From Amycolatopsis sp. GM8 (lineage in GTDB: Bacteria; Actinomycetota; Actinomycetes; Mycobacteriales; Pseudonocardiaceae), in assembly GCF_021653975.1 (NCBI RefSeq), contig NZ_JAJKFK010000003.1:62001-126000 (forward strand): DNA of 64,000 bases, given 5' to 3'. Made by a program: the position numbers and the translations under genes. This document shows, piece by piece, positions 33,953-43,066 of the stretch (within the stretch, counting starts at the first letter, position 1; every line of letters starts with the position of its first letter). The notes beneath the pieces were generated by a model. It worked only from the letters and a program-made list of their open reading frames with translations. It made no database searches and was not told the DNA's origin.

Positions 33953-36316
33953 TCAGGACCAGGTCCAGTCGCGCACCTCGGGCAGGTCTTCGCCGTACTC
34001 GCGGGTCCACCGGCGGTGCCGCTCGCGGGTCTCGGCCATCGTCTGGCGGACGATGGCCGCCCGCCGGGCGAGGCCGGGCACCCGGTCGATCACGTCGATC
34101 ACCAGCTGGAACCGGTCCATGTCGTTGAGCACCAGCATGTCGAACGGGGTCGTCGTGGTGCCGCGCTCCAGGTAGCCGCGCACGTGCAGGCCCGCGTGGT
34201 TGTGCCGGCGATAGGCCAGCCGGTGGATCAGCCAGGGGTAGCCGTGGTAGGCGAAGATCACCGGCCGGTCCGCGGTGAACAGCGCGTCGAACTCGCGGTC
34301 GGCCATGCCGTGCGGGTGTTCGGTGTCGGGCTGCAGGCGCATCAGGTCGACCACGTTCACCACCCGCACCGCCAGCTCCGGCAGGTACCGCCGCAGCAGC
34401 GAGGCCGCGGCGAGCACCTCCATCGTCGGCGCGTCACCCGCGCAGGCCAGCACCACATCCGGCTCTCGGTCTCCGAAAGTGCCCGCCCAGTCCCAGATCC
34501 CGGCGCCGCGCGCGCAGTGCAGCGCCGCCTGCTCGGGGTCCAGCCAGTTCGGCGAGTCGTTCTTCCCCGCCACGATCACGTTCACGTAGTCCCGGCTGCG
34601 CAGGCAGTGTGCGGCCACCGAGAGCAGGGTGTTCGTGTCCGGCGGCAGGTACACCCGCACCACCTCGGCGCTCTTGTTCGCGACGTGGTCGATGAACCCG
34701 GGATCCTGGTGCGAGAACCCGTTGTGGTCCTGGCGCCAGACATGCGAGGTCAGCAGGTAGTTCAGCGACGCGACCGGGCGCCGCCACGGGATCTGCCGGT
34801 GCACCCGCAACCACTTGATGTGCTGGTTCACCATCGAGTCCACGATGTGCACGAACGCCTCGTAGCACGAGAAAAGGCCGTGCCGCCCGGTCAGCAGGTA
34901 CCCCTCGAGCCAGCCCTGGCACAGGTGCTCCGAGAGCACCTCCAGCACCCGGCCGTCCGTGGCGAGATGCTCGTCGGCGGGCTCGATCGCCGCCTGCCAG
35001 GCCTTCGCGGTCACCTCGTACACCGCGTCCAGCCGGTTCGACGCCGTCTCGTCCGGGCCGAACAACCGGAAGGTGCTGCCGTTGCGGGCGAAGACGTCCC
35101 GCAGGTAGCGGCCGAGCACCCGGGTCGGCTCGGCACTCGACGCGCCCGGCCGCGCGACGGGCACGTCGTGCTCGGCGGGATCCGGCAACCGCAAGGGGCG
35201 CAACAGCAATCCCCCGTTGGCGTGCGGGTTCGCGCCCATCCGGCGCTGCCCGCGCGGGATCACCGCCGTCACCGCCGGCCGCGGCCGGCCCGCCGCGTCG
35301 AACAGCTCCTCCGGCCGGTAGGACCGCAGCCAGCTTTCCAGTGCCCGCAGGTGTTCCGGGTTCTCCCGCACCGCCGGCAGCGGGACCTGGTGCGCCCGCC
35401 ACGTACCTTCCACCTGCTGACCGTCCACAACGGACGGTCCGGTCCAGCCTTTCGGGCTGCGCAGCACGATCATCGGCCACCGCGGCCGCTCGTCACCCGA
35501 GCGGGCGCGGTCTTGGACGCGCCGGATCTCGGTGTGGATCTCGTCGAGCGTGCGGGCCATCGCCCGGTGCATCGACGCGGGTTCGTCACCGATGACGTAG
35601 TAGGGCGCATAACCGTAGCCACGCAGCAAATCGTCCAGCTCGCGCTCCGGGATCCGGGCCAGCACGGTGGGATTCGCGATCTTGTACCCGTTGAGGTGCA
35701 GGATCGGCAGCACCGCCCCGTCGTGCACCGGATCGAGGAACTTGTTGGCATGCCAGCTCGTCGCGAGCGGACCCGTCTCGGCCTCACCGTCGCCGATCAC
35801 GCACGCGACGATCAGGTCCGGATTGTCGAACGCGGCCCCGTACGCGTGGGCCAGCGAGTAACCCAGCTCGCCGCCCTCGTGGATCGAGCCCGGCACCTGC
35901 GGCGCGACATGGCTCGGTACCCCACCGGGAAAGGAGAACTGCCGGAACAGCGTCCGCATGCCCTCGGCGTCCTGCGTGACTTCCGGTGCCACCTCGGGAT
36001 AACTGCCCTCCAGCCAGGTGTTCGCCAGCAACGCCGGGCCGCCGTGACCGGGCCCGGTCACGAACATCATGTCCAGGTCGTACCGGCTGATCAGCAGGTT
36101 CAGATGGGCGTACACGAAGTTCAGGCCCGGCGAGGTGCCCCAGTGCCCGAGCAGCCGCGGCTTGATGTGCTCGGGCCGCAACGGCTCGGTCAGCAAGGGG
36201 TTGTCCAGCAGGTAGATCTGCCCCGCGGACAGGTAGTTCGCCGCCCGCCACAACGCGTGGACCTGGTCCAGCTCGGTCTCGCTGAGCGCCGCGGCGGGCT
36301 CGGTGATCGCGCTCAT
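33953..36316 (-). CDS. xfp: Phosphoketolase (xylulose-5-P/fructose-6-P)
   Basis: A 787-residue thiamine-diphosphate enzyme that splits xylulose 5-phosphate or fructose 6-phosphate with phosphate to acetyl phosphate. Signatures: [57 protein letters not shown] (phosphoketolase signature 1), [18 protein letters not shown] (signature 2, ThDP-binding) and [21 protein letters not shown] 36316 overlaps the USP stop (ATGA); the longer frame is excluded by that overlap. It is third in the operon CBS-BON, USP, Xfp, AckA. Substrate preference cannot be fixed from sequence. Confidence 0.93.
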   Translation of the reverse strand: MSAITEPAAALSETELDQVHALWRAANYLSAGQIYLLDNPLLTEPLRPEHIKPRLLGHWGTSPGLNFVYAHLNLLISRYDLDMMFVTGPGHGGPALLANTWLEGSYPEVAPEVTQDAEGMRTLFRQFSFPGGVPSHVAPQVPGSIHEGGELGYSLAHAYGAAFDNPDLIVACVIGDGEAETGPLATSWHANKFLDPVHDGAVLPILHLNGYKIANPTVLARIPERELDDLLRGYGYAPYYVIGDEPASMHRAMARTLDEIHTEIRRVQDRARSGDERPRWPMIVLRSPKGWTGPSVVDGQQVEGTWRAHQVPLPAVRENPEHLRALESWLRSYRPEELFDAAGRPRPAVTAVIPRGQRRMGANPHANGGLLLRPLRLPDPAEHDVPVARPGASSAEPTRVLGRYLRDVFARNGSTFRLFGPDETASNRLDAVYEVTAKAWQAAIEPADEHLATDGRVLEVLSEHLCQGWLEGYLLTGRHGLFSCYEAFVHIVDSMVNQHIKWLRVHRQIPWRRPVASLNYLLTSHVWRQDHNGFSHQDPGFIDHVANKSAEVVRVYLPPDTNTLLSVAAHCLRSRDYVNVIVAGKNDSPNWLDPEQAALHCARGAGIWDWAGTFGDREPDVVLACAGDAPTMEVLAAASLLRRYLPELAVRVVNVVDLMRLQPDTEHPHGMADREFDALFTADRPVIFAYHGYPWLIHRLAYRRHNHAGLHVRGYLERGTTTTPFDMLVLNDMDRFQLVIDVIDRVPGLARRAAIVRQTMAETRERHRRWTREYGEDLPEVRDWTWS

Positions 36317-37197
36317 TTCTCGTCCTGCGGGCGGACGACCAGCACCGGGCACTGGGCGTGATGCAACAGCGCCTGGCTGGTCGAGCCCAGCAGCAACCCG
36401 CGGAACCCACCACGCCCGCGACTACCCACCACCACCAGCTGCGCCTGGGCACTCCACTCCAGCAACTGGCGCCGCGGCCGATCCTTGACCACCACCCGCT
36501 CCACACTCACATCCGGGTACTTCTCCTGCCACCCAGCCAAACTCTCCGCCAACACCCGCGCCTGCTCCTGCCCCGACGGCTCCGTCTCCAGCAACGCGTA
36601 CTCCCACGGCACGATCGTGGCGTAGTCCATATCGCTCCACGCGTGCACCGCCACCAACGACGCACCACGCCACGACGCCTCGTCGAACGCCACACCCAAC
36701 GCACTCACACTCGTCGGACTGCCGTCCACACCCACCACCACCGGCCCGTCCCGGCGCTCCTCCCCACGCACGATCACCACCGGGCACACACCACGCGCCG
36801 CCACCGAAACCGCCGTCGAACCAGCCAGCATCCCCTCGAACCCACCACGACCCGACGCACCCAGCACGATCATGCGCGCCTCCTGCGACAGCTCGATCAG
36901 CATCGGCACCGGGGGCAGCCGGAGGCGGGCCGCCGTCACGACCACATCGGGATCGACCTCACGCACCGCTTGCGTGGCCTCGTCCAGCTGCTGCGAAGCG
37001 ACCCGCTCCACGGCGTCGAACGACTCCTGCGGAATGGGCAGTCCGGCGCCGTAGTACCCGAGTGCCGGGTCGACGCCCGACACCAGATGCAGCCGGAGAT
37101 TGCGGGACGCCGCCTCCGCGGCCGCCCACCGGGCCGCCTGCAATGCCTGCTCTGATCCGTCGATGCCGACGACGATCGCGCCCTTGCTGTCAGTCAT
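36313..37197 (-). CDS. Universal stress protein, two tandem domains
   Basis: A 294-residue tandem [53 protein letters not shown], then [23 protein letters not shown] and [32 protein letters not shown]. Its first eight bases overlap the end of the CBS-BON gene, and its stop overlaps the phosphoketolase start, so the operon is tightly coupled. The stretch at about 36340-36870 uses many GTG, TTG and AGT codons unlike the first third of the gene, which suggests a patchwork origin. Confidence 0.92.
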   Translation of the reverse strand: MTDSKGAIVVGIDGSEQALQAARWAAAEAASRNLRLHLVSGVDPALGYYGAGLPIPQESFDAVERVASQQLDEATQAVREVDPDVVVTAARLRLPPVPMLIELSQEARMIVLGASGRGGFEGMLAGSTAVSVAARGVCPVVIVRGEERRDGPVVVGVDGSPTSVSALGVAFDEASWRGASLVAVHAWSDMDYATIVPWEYALLETEPSGQEQARVLAESLAGWQEKYPDVSVERVVVKDRPRRQLLEWSAQAQLVVVGSRGRGGFRGLLLGSTSQALLHHAQCPVLVVRPQDEK

Positions 37198-37798
37198 GGA
37201 TCCTCTCCGCGTTCTCGGTCAGAACGGTCGCGCTGACCACTCCCGGTACCGCTTCTGCCAGCACGGTCGCCACGTGGCGGTCGCCCTCGTTGTCGAACTC
37301 GTCGGAAATGCGCACGACCCCGTCGTGCACCTCGACCCGCCACCGATCCGGGCCGCCGTACACCGCGAGGTGATGCCGGACGTCGGCGGCGATCTCGGTG
37401 TCGTCCCGGGCGAACATGCGCACGAGGTCGCCGCGGGTCACGATCCCCACCACGCGCGCACCGTCCGCGATCGGCAGCGCCCGGATCCGCGAGTCCAGCA
37501 ACGCCCTGGCGACCTCGACCACGTCCGCGCCCGGCGCTACCGCGGTGGCCGGGGTGGTCATCACGGCACCGACGGTCTCGCCGGGTGTCACCCGCTGGGC
37601 CGGCGCGAACCGCGGGTCCGGTGGGAACCGCTCACCGATCAGGTCGGCCTCGGTCACGATCCCGATCAGCCGGTCGTCGTCGTCCACCACGGGCAGCGCG
37701 GTGAACCCGTGCCGCGCCAGCAGCTCGGCGGCGTGTTTGGCGGAACTGGCCGCGGTCACGGTGACCACCGGCCTGCTCATGATGTCCCGTGCTCGCAT
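37190..37798 (-). CDS. CBS-domain pair plus BON domain protein
   Basis: A 202-residue protein: two CBS repeats (MRARDIMSRPVVTVTAASSAKHAAELLARHGFTALPVVDDDDRLIGIVTEADLI; VGAVMTTPATAVAPGADVVEVARALLDSRIRALPIADGARVVGIVTRGDLV) and a C-terminal BON domain (DVRHHLAVYGGPDRWRVEVHDGVVRISDEF ... VATVLAEAVPGVVSATVL). The long acidic loop and BON tail are common in actinobacterial hypoxia sets. ATG 37798 has a GAGGAG site. It is first in the operon with a DosR-box-like dyad about 85 bp upstream. Probable nucleotide sensor; the function of BON here is unknown. Confidence 0.88.
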   Translation of the reverse strand: MRARDIMSRPVVTVTAASSAKHAAELLARHGFTALPVVDDDDRLIGIVTEADLIGERFPPDPRFAPAQRVTPGETVGAVMTTPATAVAPGADVVEVARALLDSRIRALPIADGARVVGIVTRGDLVRMFARDDTEIAADVRHHLAVYGGPDRWRVEVHDGVVRISDEFDNEGDRHVATVLAEAVPGVVSATVLTENAERIHD

Positions 37799-37868
37799 GA
37801 TCGCGTCTCCTCGTCGCTCGCTCACCGGCGACGCTATTGAGCGTTCGACGGCACGGCAGCGGCCGAGT

Positions 37869-37897
37869 GTCCTCGGGATCGAGGACTTCGTGCCCTC
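37869..37897. promoter_or_regulatory. DosR-box-like element upstream of the CBS-BON operon
   Basis: GTCCTC and GAGGAC form a perfect inverted repeat with a six-base centre (37869-37886), continuing into GAGGACTTCGTGCCCTC (37881-37897), which resembles the GGGACTTC-GNCCC dyad of DosR promoters. It lies upstream of the phosphoketolase operon. Confidence 0.5.
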
Positions 37898-37983
37898 TCC
37901 GGTTCAGCGAAGGCGTTCGAGGATCGTCCTGTCAAGCCGTTCGCCCGATGCGGTCATCGAAGTGCCACCGGCAACCGAGCGGT

Positions 37984-38478
37984 TCAGAGCCAGAGACCGT
38001 CGCCGAGGCCGGTGATACTCGGCTCGTCTCCCGCCTCCGCGAAGGCGGCCAACGCGCGGACGAGACCGCGCCGTGCGGTGACGGGCATCCGGCTGACGAT
38101 ACGGGCGATCTCCCGCCGCCGCCGTTGGGTGACCTCGCGCACGACCGCGGCTCCGGCACCGGTCAGCGAGACGACGAGCTCACGGCGGGAGGCGGGGTTG
38201 GCCTCGCGGCTGACCAGGTCGGCGACGACGAGCCGGTCGACCATCCTGGTCGCGGTCGACGGGTTCACCGCGAGCGACTCGGCCACGGCCGTGAGCTTGA
38301 CCGGTCCGCGGCTGTCCAGCACGACCAGCAACCGGAACTGCGGGATCGTGATCGATTCGTCGACGGCCGCGATCGACCGGGCGGACACCGCGACGAGAAG
38401 CCGGGAGGCGGTGAGCACGGCATCGGCGACCGCGTCGACGTCCTCGGCGGCCGGCGTTGCGGTACGACGGGTGGGCAT
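37984..38478 (-). CDS. MarR family transcriptional regulator
   Basis: A 164-residue MarR protein: VDAVADAVLTASRLLVAVSARSIAAVDESITIPQFRLLVVLDSRGPVKLTAVAESLAVNPSTATRMVDRLVVADLVSREANPASRRELVVSLTGAG shows dimer helix, recognition helix and wing. It is divergent from the ClC channel gene (start 38539), with two symmetric elements in the 60-bp gap, and probably represses both. The effector is unknown. Confidence 0.9.
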   Translation of the reverse strand: MPTRRTATPAAEDVDAVADAVLTASRLLVAVSARSIAAVDESITIPQFRLLVVLDSRGPVKLTAVAESLAVNPSTATRMVDRLVVADLVSREANPASRRELVVSLTGAGAAVVREVTQRRRREIARIVSRMPVTARRGLVRALAAFAEAGDEPSITGLGDGLWL

Positions 38479-38505
38479 ACCCCTGTTCTACCTCACACCG
38501 GCTAC

Positions 38506-38536
38506 GTATGCCCTGGGCAAGTGTTGCATACTGCAA
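38506..38536. promoter_or_regulatory. Candidate MarR operators between marR-like and clc genes
   Basis: GTATGC at 38506-38511 and GCATAC at 38526-38531 form an inverted repeat with a 14-base centre. Overlapping it, TTGCATACTGCAA (38524-38536) is a perfect TTGCA-TAC-TGCAA dyad of the TTGC...GCAA type often bound by MarR proteins. It ends two bases before the channel ATG, so binding would block translation-start DNA directly. Confidence 0.5.
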
Positions 38537-38538
38537 AG

Positions 38539-40305
38539 ATGTCGGTGAGGATGCGCGGAGCACAGGGGACGGTGCCGGTACCGGCACATCAGCCGGTCGG
38601 GGTGTGGCTGCGGGAAAGCCCGACCGGGCTCGCGGTGCTGGCGGTGGTGATCGGTGCGGGCGCGGGGCTGGGCGCGGTGGTGTTCCGCTGGCTGATCACC
38701 GCGTTCACGCGCTTGTTCTCCGGACATGCGGACTACGCCGCGGCCGGTGGCGAGACGCATCCGTGGTTTCCCGTACTGGGGCCATGGTTCCTGCTGATCG
38801 TGCCGGTGCTCGCGGGGCTGATCTACGGCCCGCTGGTGTACAAGTTCGCGCCGGAAGCCCGCGGCCACGGGGTGCCGGAGGTGATGTACGCCGTGGCCGA
38901 ACGGGGCGGGCGGATCCCCGCTCAGGTGACCGTGGTGAAGGCACTGGCCTCGGCACTGACGATCGGCTCCGGCGGATCGGTCGGACGTGAGGGGCCGATC
39001 GTCCAAATCGGATCCGCGCTCGGCTCTACCTTCGGCCGCTGGTTCAGGCTGCCGGAAGGCCGGTTGCGGATCCTGGTCGCCTGCGGTGCCGCGGGTGGCA
39101 TCGCCGCGACCTTCAACGCACCGATGGCCGGTCCGTTCTTCGCGATGGAGCTGATCCTGCGCGACTTCGCGGTCGAGTCCTTCGGCGCGGTGGTGCTCTC
39201 CAGCGTCACCGCGAGTGTCGCCGGGCGCGCGGTGTTCGGCGACGTCGCGTTCCTGGCGCTACCGCCGTTCACCCTGCGCAACCCGATCGAGTACCTGCTG
39301 TTCATCGTGCTCGGTGTCGTGGTCGGGGCCTGCGGTGTGCTGTTCACCAAGGTCCTGTACTGGATCGAGGACGCCTGCGACTGGGCCTGGCGCGGCCCCG
39401 AATGGCTGCGCCCCGCGGTCGGCGGGATCGTCCTGGGTGGACTGCTCCTGCTGCTGCCGCAGATGTACGGCGTCGGCTATCCGGTGCTGCAGAACGCCGT
39501 CGAAGGCAAATACGTCTTCGGGTTCCTGCTGCTCCTGCTCATCGGGAAGATCATCGCGACCAGCCTGACGATCGGCATCGGCGGCTCCGGCGGCGTCTTC
39601 GCCCCGTCGCTGTTCATCGGCGCGATGGGCGGCACCGCCTTCGGTATCGCCGTGCACACCTGGCTGCCCGCGGCGACCGCCTCCCCCGGCGTCTACGGGC
39701 TGATCGGGATGGGCGCCGCCTTCGCCGGCTCGGCGCGGGCGCCGATCACGGCGGTAATCATCCTGTTCGAACTGACGGGGCAGTACACGATCATCCTGCC
39801 GCTGATGACCGCGATCGTCATCGCCACCCTCACCAGCAAGGCGCTACTCGGCGAGGACACCATCTACACGCTCAAACTCCGCCGCCGCGGGGTCGACATC
39901 GGCAACCACCCCGAAACACGCCGCCTGGCGGGCACCACGGTCGCCCAGGTACTGGAACCACTGCCCGAAGCGCTGACCGCGGACACCCCGCTGCCACCTG
40001 CCGCACGGGCACTCGCGCTGTCCGGACACGGAATCCTGCCGGTCATCGGCGGCGACGGCCGGTACCACGGCTGCGTCACCGCGCGCGCCGTGGCCGAAGC
40101 CCTCACCGGCGAGCGCGACGAGACCGTGGGGAGCCTGGCGGAACTGCCACCCCTGGTCACCGCGGAGTCCCGGCTGACCGACGCGCTCGACGCCCTTACC
40201 CAGGCCGCCGGCACCGGCCTTCCCGTCCTCGACGAGAACGCGGGCACCCTGACCGGCTGGATCACCCACCAGGGCATCCTCACCGCCCTGCACCCGGCGG
40301 CCTGA
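38539..40305 (+). CDS. ClC-type chloride channel/antiporter with C-terminal CBS pair
   Basis: A 588-residue ClC protein. The three anion-site motifs are GHGVPEVM (usually GSGIP), GSVGREGPIVQ with the gating Glu, and GSGGVFAPSLFIGAMGG. Roughly ten or more membrane helices lie between residues 25 and 440, followed by two cytoplasmic CBS repeats (VAQVLEPLPEALTADTPL ... ILPVIGGDGRYHGCV; ADALTQAAGTGLP-like). The gating Glu suggests proton-coupled exchange. The ATG at 38539 has no clear ribosome site; ATG 38551 is an alternative. Divergent from a MarR regulator and followed three bases later by the decayed nitroreductase-like gene. Confidence 0.88.
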   Translation: MSVRMRGAQGTVPVPAHQPVGVWLRESPTGLAVLAVVIGAGAGLGAVVFRWLITAFTRLFSGHADYAAAGGETHPWFPVLGPWFLLIVPVLAGLIYGPLVYKFAPEARGHGVPEVMYAVAERGGRIPAQVTVVKALASALTIGSGGSVGREGPIVQIGSALGSTFGRWFRLPEGRLRILVACGAAGGIAATFNAPMAGPFFAMELILRDFAVESFGAVVLSSVTASVAGRAVFGDVAFLALPPFTLRNPIEYLLFIVLGVVVGACGVLFTKVLYWIEDACDWAWRGPEWLRPAVGGIVLGGLLLLLPQMYGVGYPVLQNAVEGKYVFGFLLLLLIGKIIATSLTIGIGGSGGVFAPSLFIGAMGGTAFGIAVHTWLPAATASPGVYGLIGMGAAFAGSARAPITAVIILFELTGQYTIILPLMTAIVIATLTSKALLGEDTIYTLKLRRRGVDIGNHPETRRLAGTTVAQVLEPLPEALTADTPLPPAARALALSGHGILPVIGGDGRYHGCVTARAVAEALTGERDETVGSLAELPPLVTAESRLTDALDALTQAAGTGLPVLDENAGTLTGWITHQGILTALHPAA

Positions 40306-40308
40306 GTC

Positions 40309-40704
40309 ATGGGCCTGGTCGACCACACCCCGCGCGGCGCACTGCGGAAGTTCCTGCGGGCGCCGGTTCCGTTGTACCGGGCCGGATTCGGGCCAGTGCT
40401 GGGAAACCGGCTGCTCTACCTGGTCCACATCGGACGCAAGAGCGGCCTGCGGCGCGAGGCGATCCTCGAGGTGATGGCCATCGACCGGCGGATCCCGGAG
40501 TTCGTCGTCGTCTCCGGCTGGGGCGACCGCGAACCCCGGACGCGCGTCCTGACCGCCGCGGAGACCGTCCGGGTGCTCACGGACTACCGTGCACGCCATC
40601 CACGTGTCTGGCGGAAGATCGCGCCGCTACTCGGATTTCCACTCGACCCGGCGGCTGGGGAGGCGATGGCCCGGATCCGGGCCATCGCCTTCAGCCCCGA
40701 GTGG
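40309..40704 (+). pseudogene. Deazaflavin-dependent nitroreductase-like gene with internal gap and no stop
   Basis: The first 60 codons are typical of the Ddn-like F420-dependent family: FLRAPVPLYRAGFGPVLGNRLLYLVHIGRKSGLRREAILEVM and VVVSGWGDRE. The expected block of about 20-25 residues (xDWYRNLxxxPxVxVxVGxR) is then absent, and sequence resumes with ETVRVLTDYRARHPRVWRKIAPLLGFPLD. No stop codon follows in frame: the frame continues through the whole convergent acyl-CoA ligase to 42378. In another frame a TGA occurs at 40722. An in-frame deletion plus a late frameshift or lost stop is the best explanation; sequencing error is possible. Confidence 0.6.
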
Positions 40705-42282
40705 TCAGGACAGCTCGCGCTTGAGGATCTTGCCGGTCGCGGTCATGGGCAGCTGGGACACGAACTCGACGATGCGAGGGTATTTGTACGCCGCCATCTG
40801 CTCCTTGCCCCACGCGACCAGTTCGTCCTCGGTGATCGTGGCACCGTTTTCGAGGATGACGAGCGCCTTGACCTCCTCACCGTGGCTGTCGTGCGGCACG
40901 CCGATGACCGCCGCCAGCGACACGGCCGGGTGCGTCATCAGCACCTCTTCGATCTCGCGCGGGTACACGTTGTAGCCGCCGCGGATGATCATGTCCTTGG
41001 ACCGGTCGACGATGTAGTACCAGCCGTCCTCGTCGCGGCGGCCGAGGTCGCCGGTGCGGAACCAGCCGTCCCGGATGGCCTCCTCGGTCGCCTCGGGGCG
41101 GCCGTAGTAGCCCTTCATGACGTTGTGGCCCTTGATGGCGATCTCGCCCACGGCGTCGCCGTCGCCGATCTCGTCCCACGACTCGGCACCGAGCAGTTTC
41201 ATCTCCACCCCGGGGATGGGGACGCCGATCGAGCCGACCCGCGGCTCCTCGCCGTACAGGCTGAAGCTCGCCACCGGCGAGGTCTCCGAGAGGCCGTAGC
41301 CCTCGAGGATGGTCACGCCGAACTGCTCCTTGAAGTTCTTGTGCACCTCTCCCGGCAGCGCCGCTCCGCCGGCTATGGCGATGCGGAGGTTCTTGGCCAG
41401 CTGCTCGACGTCGACCTTGTCGCCGGCCTCCTTGAGCGCTCGGAGGAGGCCCCAGAACATGGTCGGGACACCGGCGAAGAACGTCACGCCCTCGGACGCC
41501 ATCAGCTCCAGCGCCGGCCCGGCCTCGAACCGCGGCAGCATCACGACCTTGCCGCCGAAGGCCGCGCCGGCGTTCTGGATGACGGTCTGTCCGAAGGAGT
41601 GGAACAGCGGCAGGACGCACAGGCACGTGTCGGGCTTCTCGGCGTCCGCGGCGAAGATGTCGGCGCCGGCGAGCGCGTTGTCGCGCATGTTGCGGTGCCG
41701 CAGTTCCGCGCCCTTGGGCTGCCCCGTCGTGCCAGAGGTGTAGAGGATGACCGCGGTGTCGTCCTCGTCGGTCCCGACGGTCTCGAACGCTGTCGGCTGG
41801 TTTTGGGTCGCCTGTCCCAGCGTCTCGGTGCCCTCGATCGGGCTGTCGGCCGCGGGGTCGGCGGTGATCATGAAGAAGTGCTCGCAGCTGTCGGTCCGGG
41901 TGAACCCGGCGTGGCCCTCCTGGCCGATCGGCAGCTGGGCGCTGCCCTCGAAACAGAAGTAGGCCTTCGCGTCGGAGTCGTCGAGGTGATAGGCCACCTC
42001 ACGGCCCTTGAGCAGCACGTTGAGCGGCACCACGGCGGCGCCGGCCTTGAGGATCCCCCAGTAGACGATGGAGAAGTACGGCACGTTCGCGCAGCTGAGC
42101 GCCACCTTGTCGCCGTGCTTGATGCCCCGGCTGACGAGCAGGTTGGCGACCTGGTTGGCCGCTGCCCGCACCTGCGCGTATGTCAGCCGCGTGCCCGTGG
42201 CCGGGAAGACGATCGCCTCCCGCTCGGGGTACTTCCCGGCGCTGTCGTCGAGCAGGCGGGCGAGATTGAACGTCGCGGACAC
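40705..42282 (-). CDS. Long-chain fatty-acid-CoA ligase-like enzyme
   Basis: A 525-residue ANL-family ligase: VILYTSGTTGQPKGAELRHRN (P-loop), ILEGYGLSETSPVASF, GWFRTGDLGRRDEDGWYYIVDRSKDMIIRGGYNVYPREIEEVL and MTATGKILKREL with the catalytic Lys. The pattern is that of FadD-type acyl-CoA synthetases. ATG 42282 is the start of family-like sequence. It runs convergent into the decayed nitroreductase-like gene and has gene fragments upstream, so it stands alone; regulation is not visible. Confidence 0.9.
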   Translation of the reverse strand: MSATFNLARLLDDSAGKYPEREAIVFPATGTRLTYAQVRAAANQVANLLVSRGIKHGDKVALSCANVPYFSIVYWGILKAGAAVVPLNVLLKGREVAYHLDDSDAKAYFCFEGSAQLPIGQEGHAGFTRTDSCEHFFMITADPAADSPIEGTETLGQATQNQPTAFETVGTDEDDTAVILYTSGTTGQPKGAELRHRNMRDNALAGADIFAADAEKPDTCLCVLPLFHSFGQTVIQNAGAAFGGKVVMLPRFEAGPALELMASEGVTFFAGVPTMFWGLLRALKEAGDKVDVEQLAKNLRIAIAGGAALPGEVHKNFKEQFGVTILEGYGLSETSPVASFSLYGEEPRVGSIGVPIPGVEMKLLGAESWDEIGDGDAVGEIAIKGHNVMKGYYGRPEATEEAIRDGWFRTGDLGRRDEDGWYYIVDRSKDMIIRGGYNVYPREIEEVLMTHPAVSLAAVIGVPHDSHGEEVKALVILENGATITEDELVAWGKEQMAAYKYPRIVEFVSQLPMTATGKILKRELS

Positions 42283-42451
42283 GTGGCCTCCGTCACTTTT
42301 GGCGCAGCAATTCGGTGCGGCTATTACCCGGAAGTCTATCGGGATTCCTCACCAATCGGCGGGATCCTGCCTCAGTAGCCCAGCCACCCGTTCACAACTT
42401 CCCGCATGGAAACCCATTTCCGTTCCCACGTTCGAAACTGGCTCCGTCCGG

Positions 42452-42638
42452 CTAGGCGAAGTTCCCCGCAAATCGGGCGACACCGCCGCCCTGGTCAACG
42501 TAGGAATCGACCGCGTCGCGCATTTCCCAGGTCCAGTACTCGTCATGGCCCGCGATGGCGGCGCAGTCATATTCGGCCAGGATATCGGGGTGAGAAATGC
42601 CATTCATGCTGGCTGATGAGATCGACTTCGTAACGAGG
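42452..42638 (-). pseudogene. Remnant of an N,N-dimethylformamidase-large-subunit-like gene
   Basis: Read on the minus strand, YEVDLISQHEWHFS in one frame continues after a one-base shift as PDILAEYDCAAIAGHDEYWTWEMRDAVD and then SYVDQGGGVARFAGNFA followed by TAG. This matches the conserved HDEYWTxxMRDAxxxYVxxGGxxxxxGGN region of dimethylformamidase-type large subunits. There is a stop just upstream and nothing similar downstream, so only about 60 codons of a much longer gene remain. The order of the frames and the stop where Trp is expected show decay. Confidence 0.6.
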
Positions 42639-42696
42639 GCACCGTCATCTCCAATGGGACACGGGGAGCCTCCGGCGGAAGCGTGACAAAACCTCG

Positions 42697-42871
42697 TGCC
42701 TCGGCGGCGTGTTCACCGAGGTGCTCGGCGATGTCGCGTTCGCGCTGGCCCCGGTCGGACCACCCGACGCCCGCGATCTGTTGCGACGACTCAAATCCGC
42801 GGCGACCGACGCGCCCGCGGGAGGCCGCGCCGCTCCTGGAGCAGCTGGCCTACCACGAAACCCGGGCTTGA
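42697..42871 (+). pseudogene. Remnant of an ADP-forming acyl-CoA synthetase ATP-grasp region
   Basis: The segment LGGVFTEVLGDVAFALAPVG followed by PPDARDLLRRLKSA matches the end of the ATP-grasp domain of ADP-forming acetyl-CoA synthetases and Pat-like proteins (GGVFVEVLxDVAFRxAPL). The continuation expected after it appears in a different frame (REAAPLLEQLAYHETRA, stop at 42871). Only about 58 codons remain and a frameshift lies inside, so this is a broken fragment. It lies head to head with the dimethylformamidase-like remnant. Confidence 0.5.
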
Positions 42872-43066
42872 CACTCGTCCGGGCCCCGCCGGCCGGTGGT
42901 GGTGGTGCGACAGCGGTCCGGCGATGAGCCCGATCACCGACCTGTCCCGGACGATCAGGCAGCCAGGTCTGCTGCGAACGGCGATACCCGCACCACGTGG
43001 TGAATCGAGCATCACCTGTTTCCGGCGCCGCCGCGGCCGAACCCGCGCCGCGGCGGCCGGCGTGGT

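Noticed and set aside
40309-42378. Single 689-codon fusion of a nitroreductase with a long C-terminal domain
   Set aside because: Everything after about base 40704 is antisense to a clearly functional acyl-CoA ligase; a lost stop is far more likely than a fusion.
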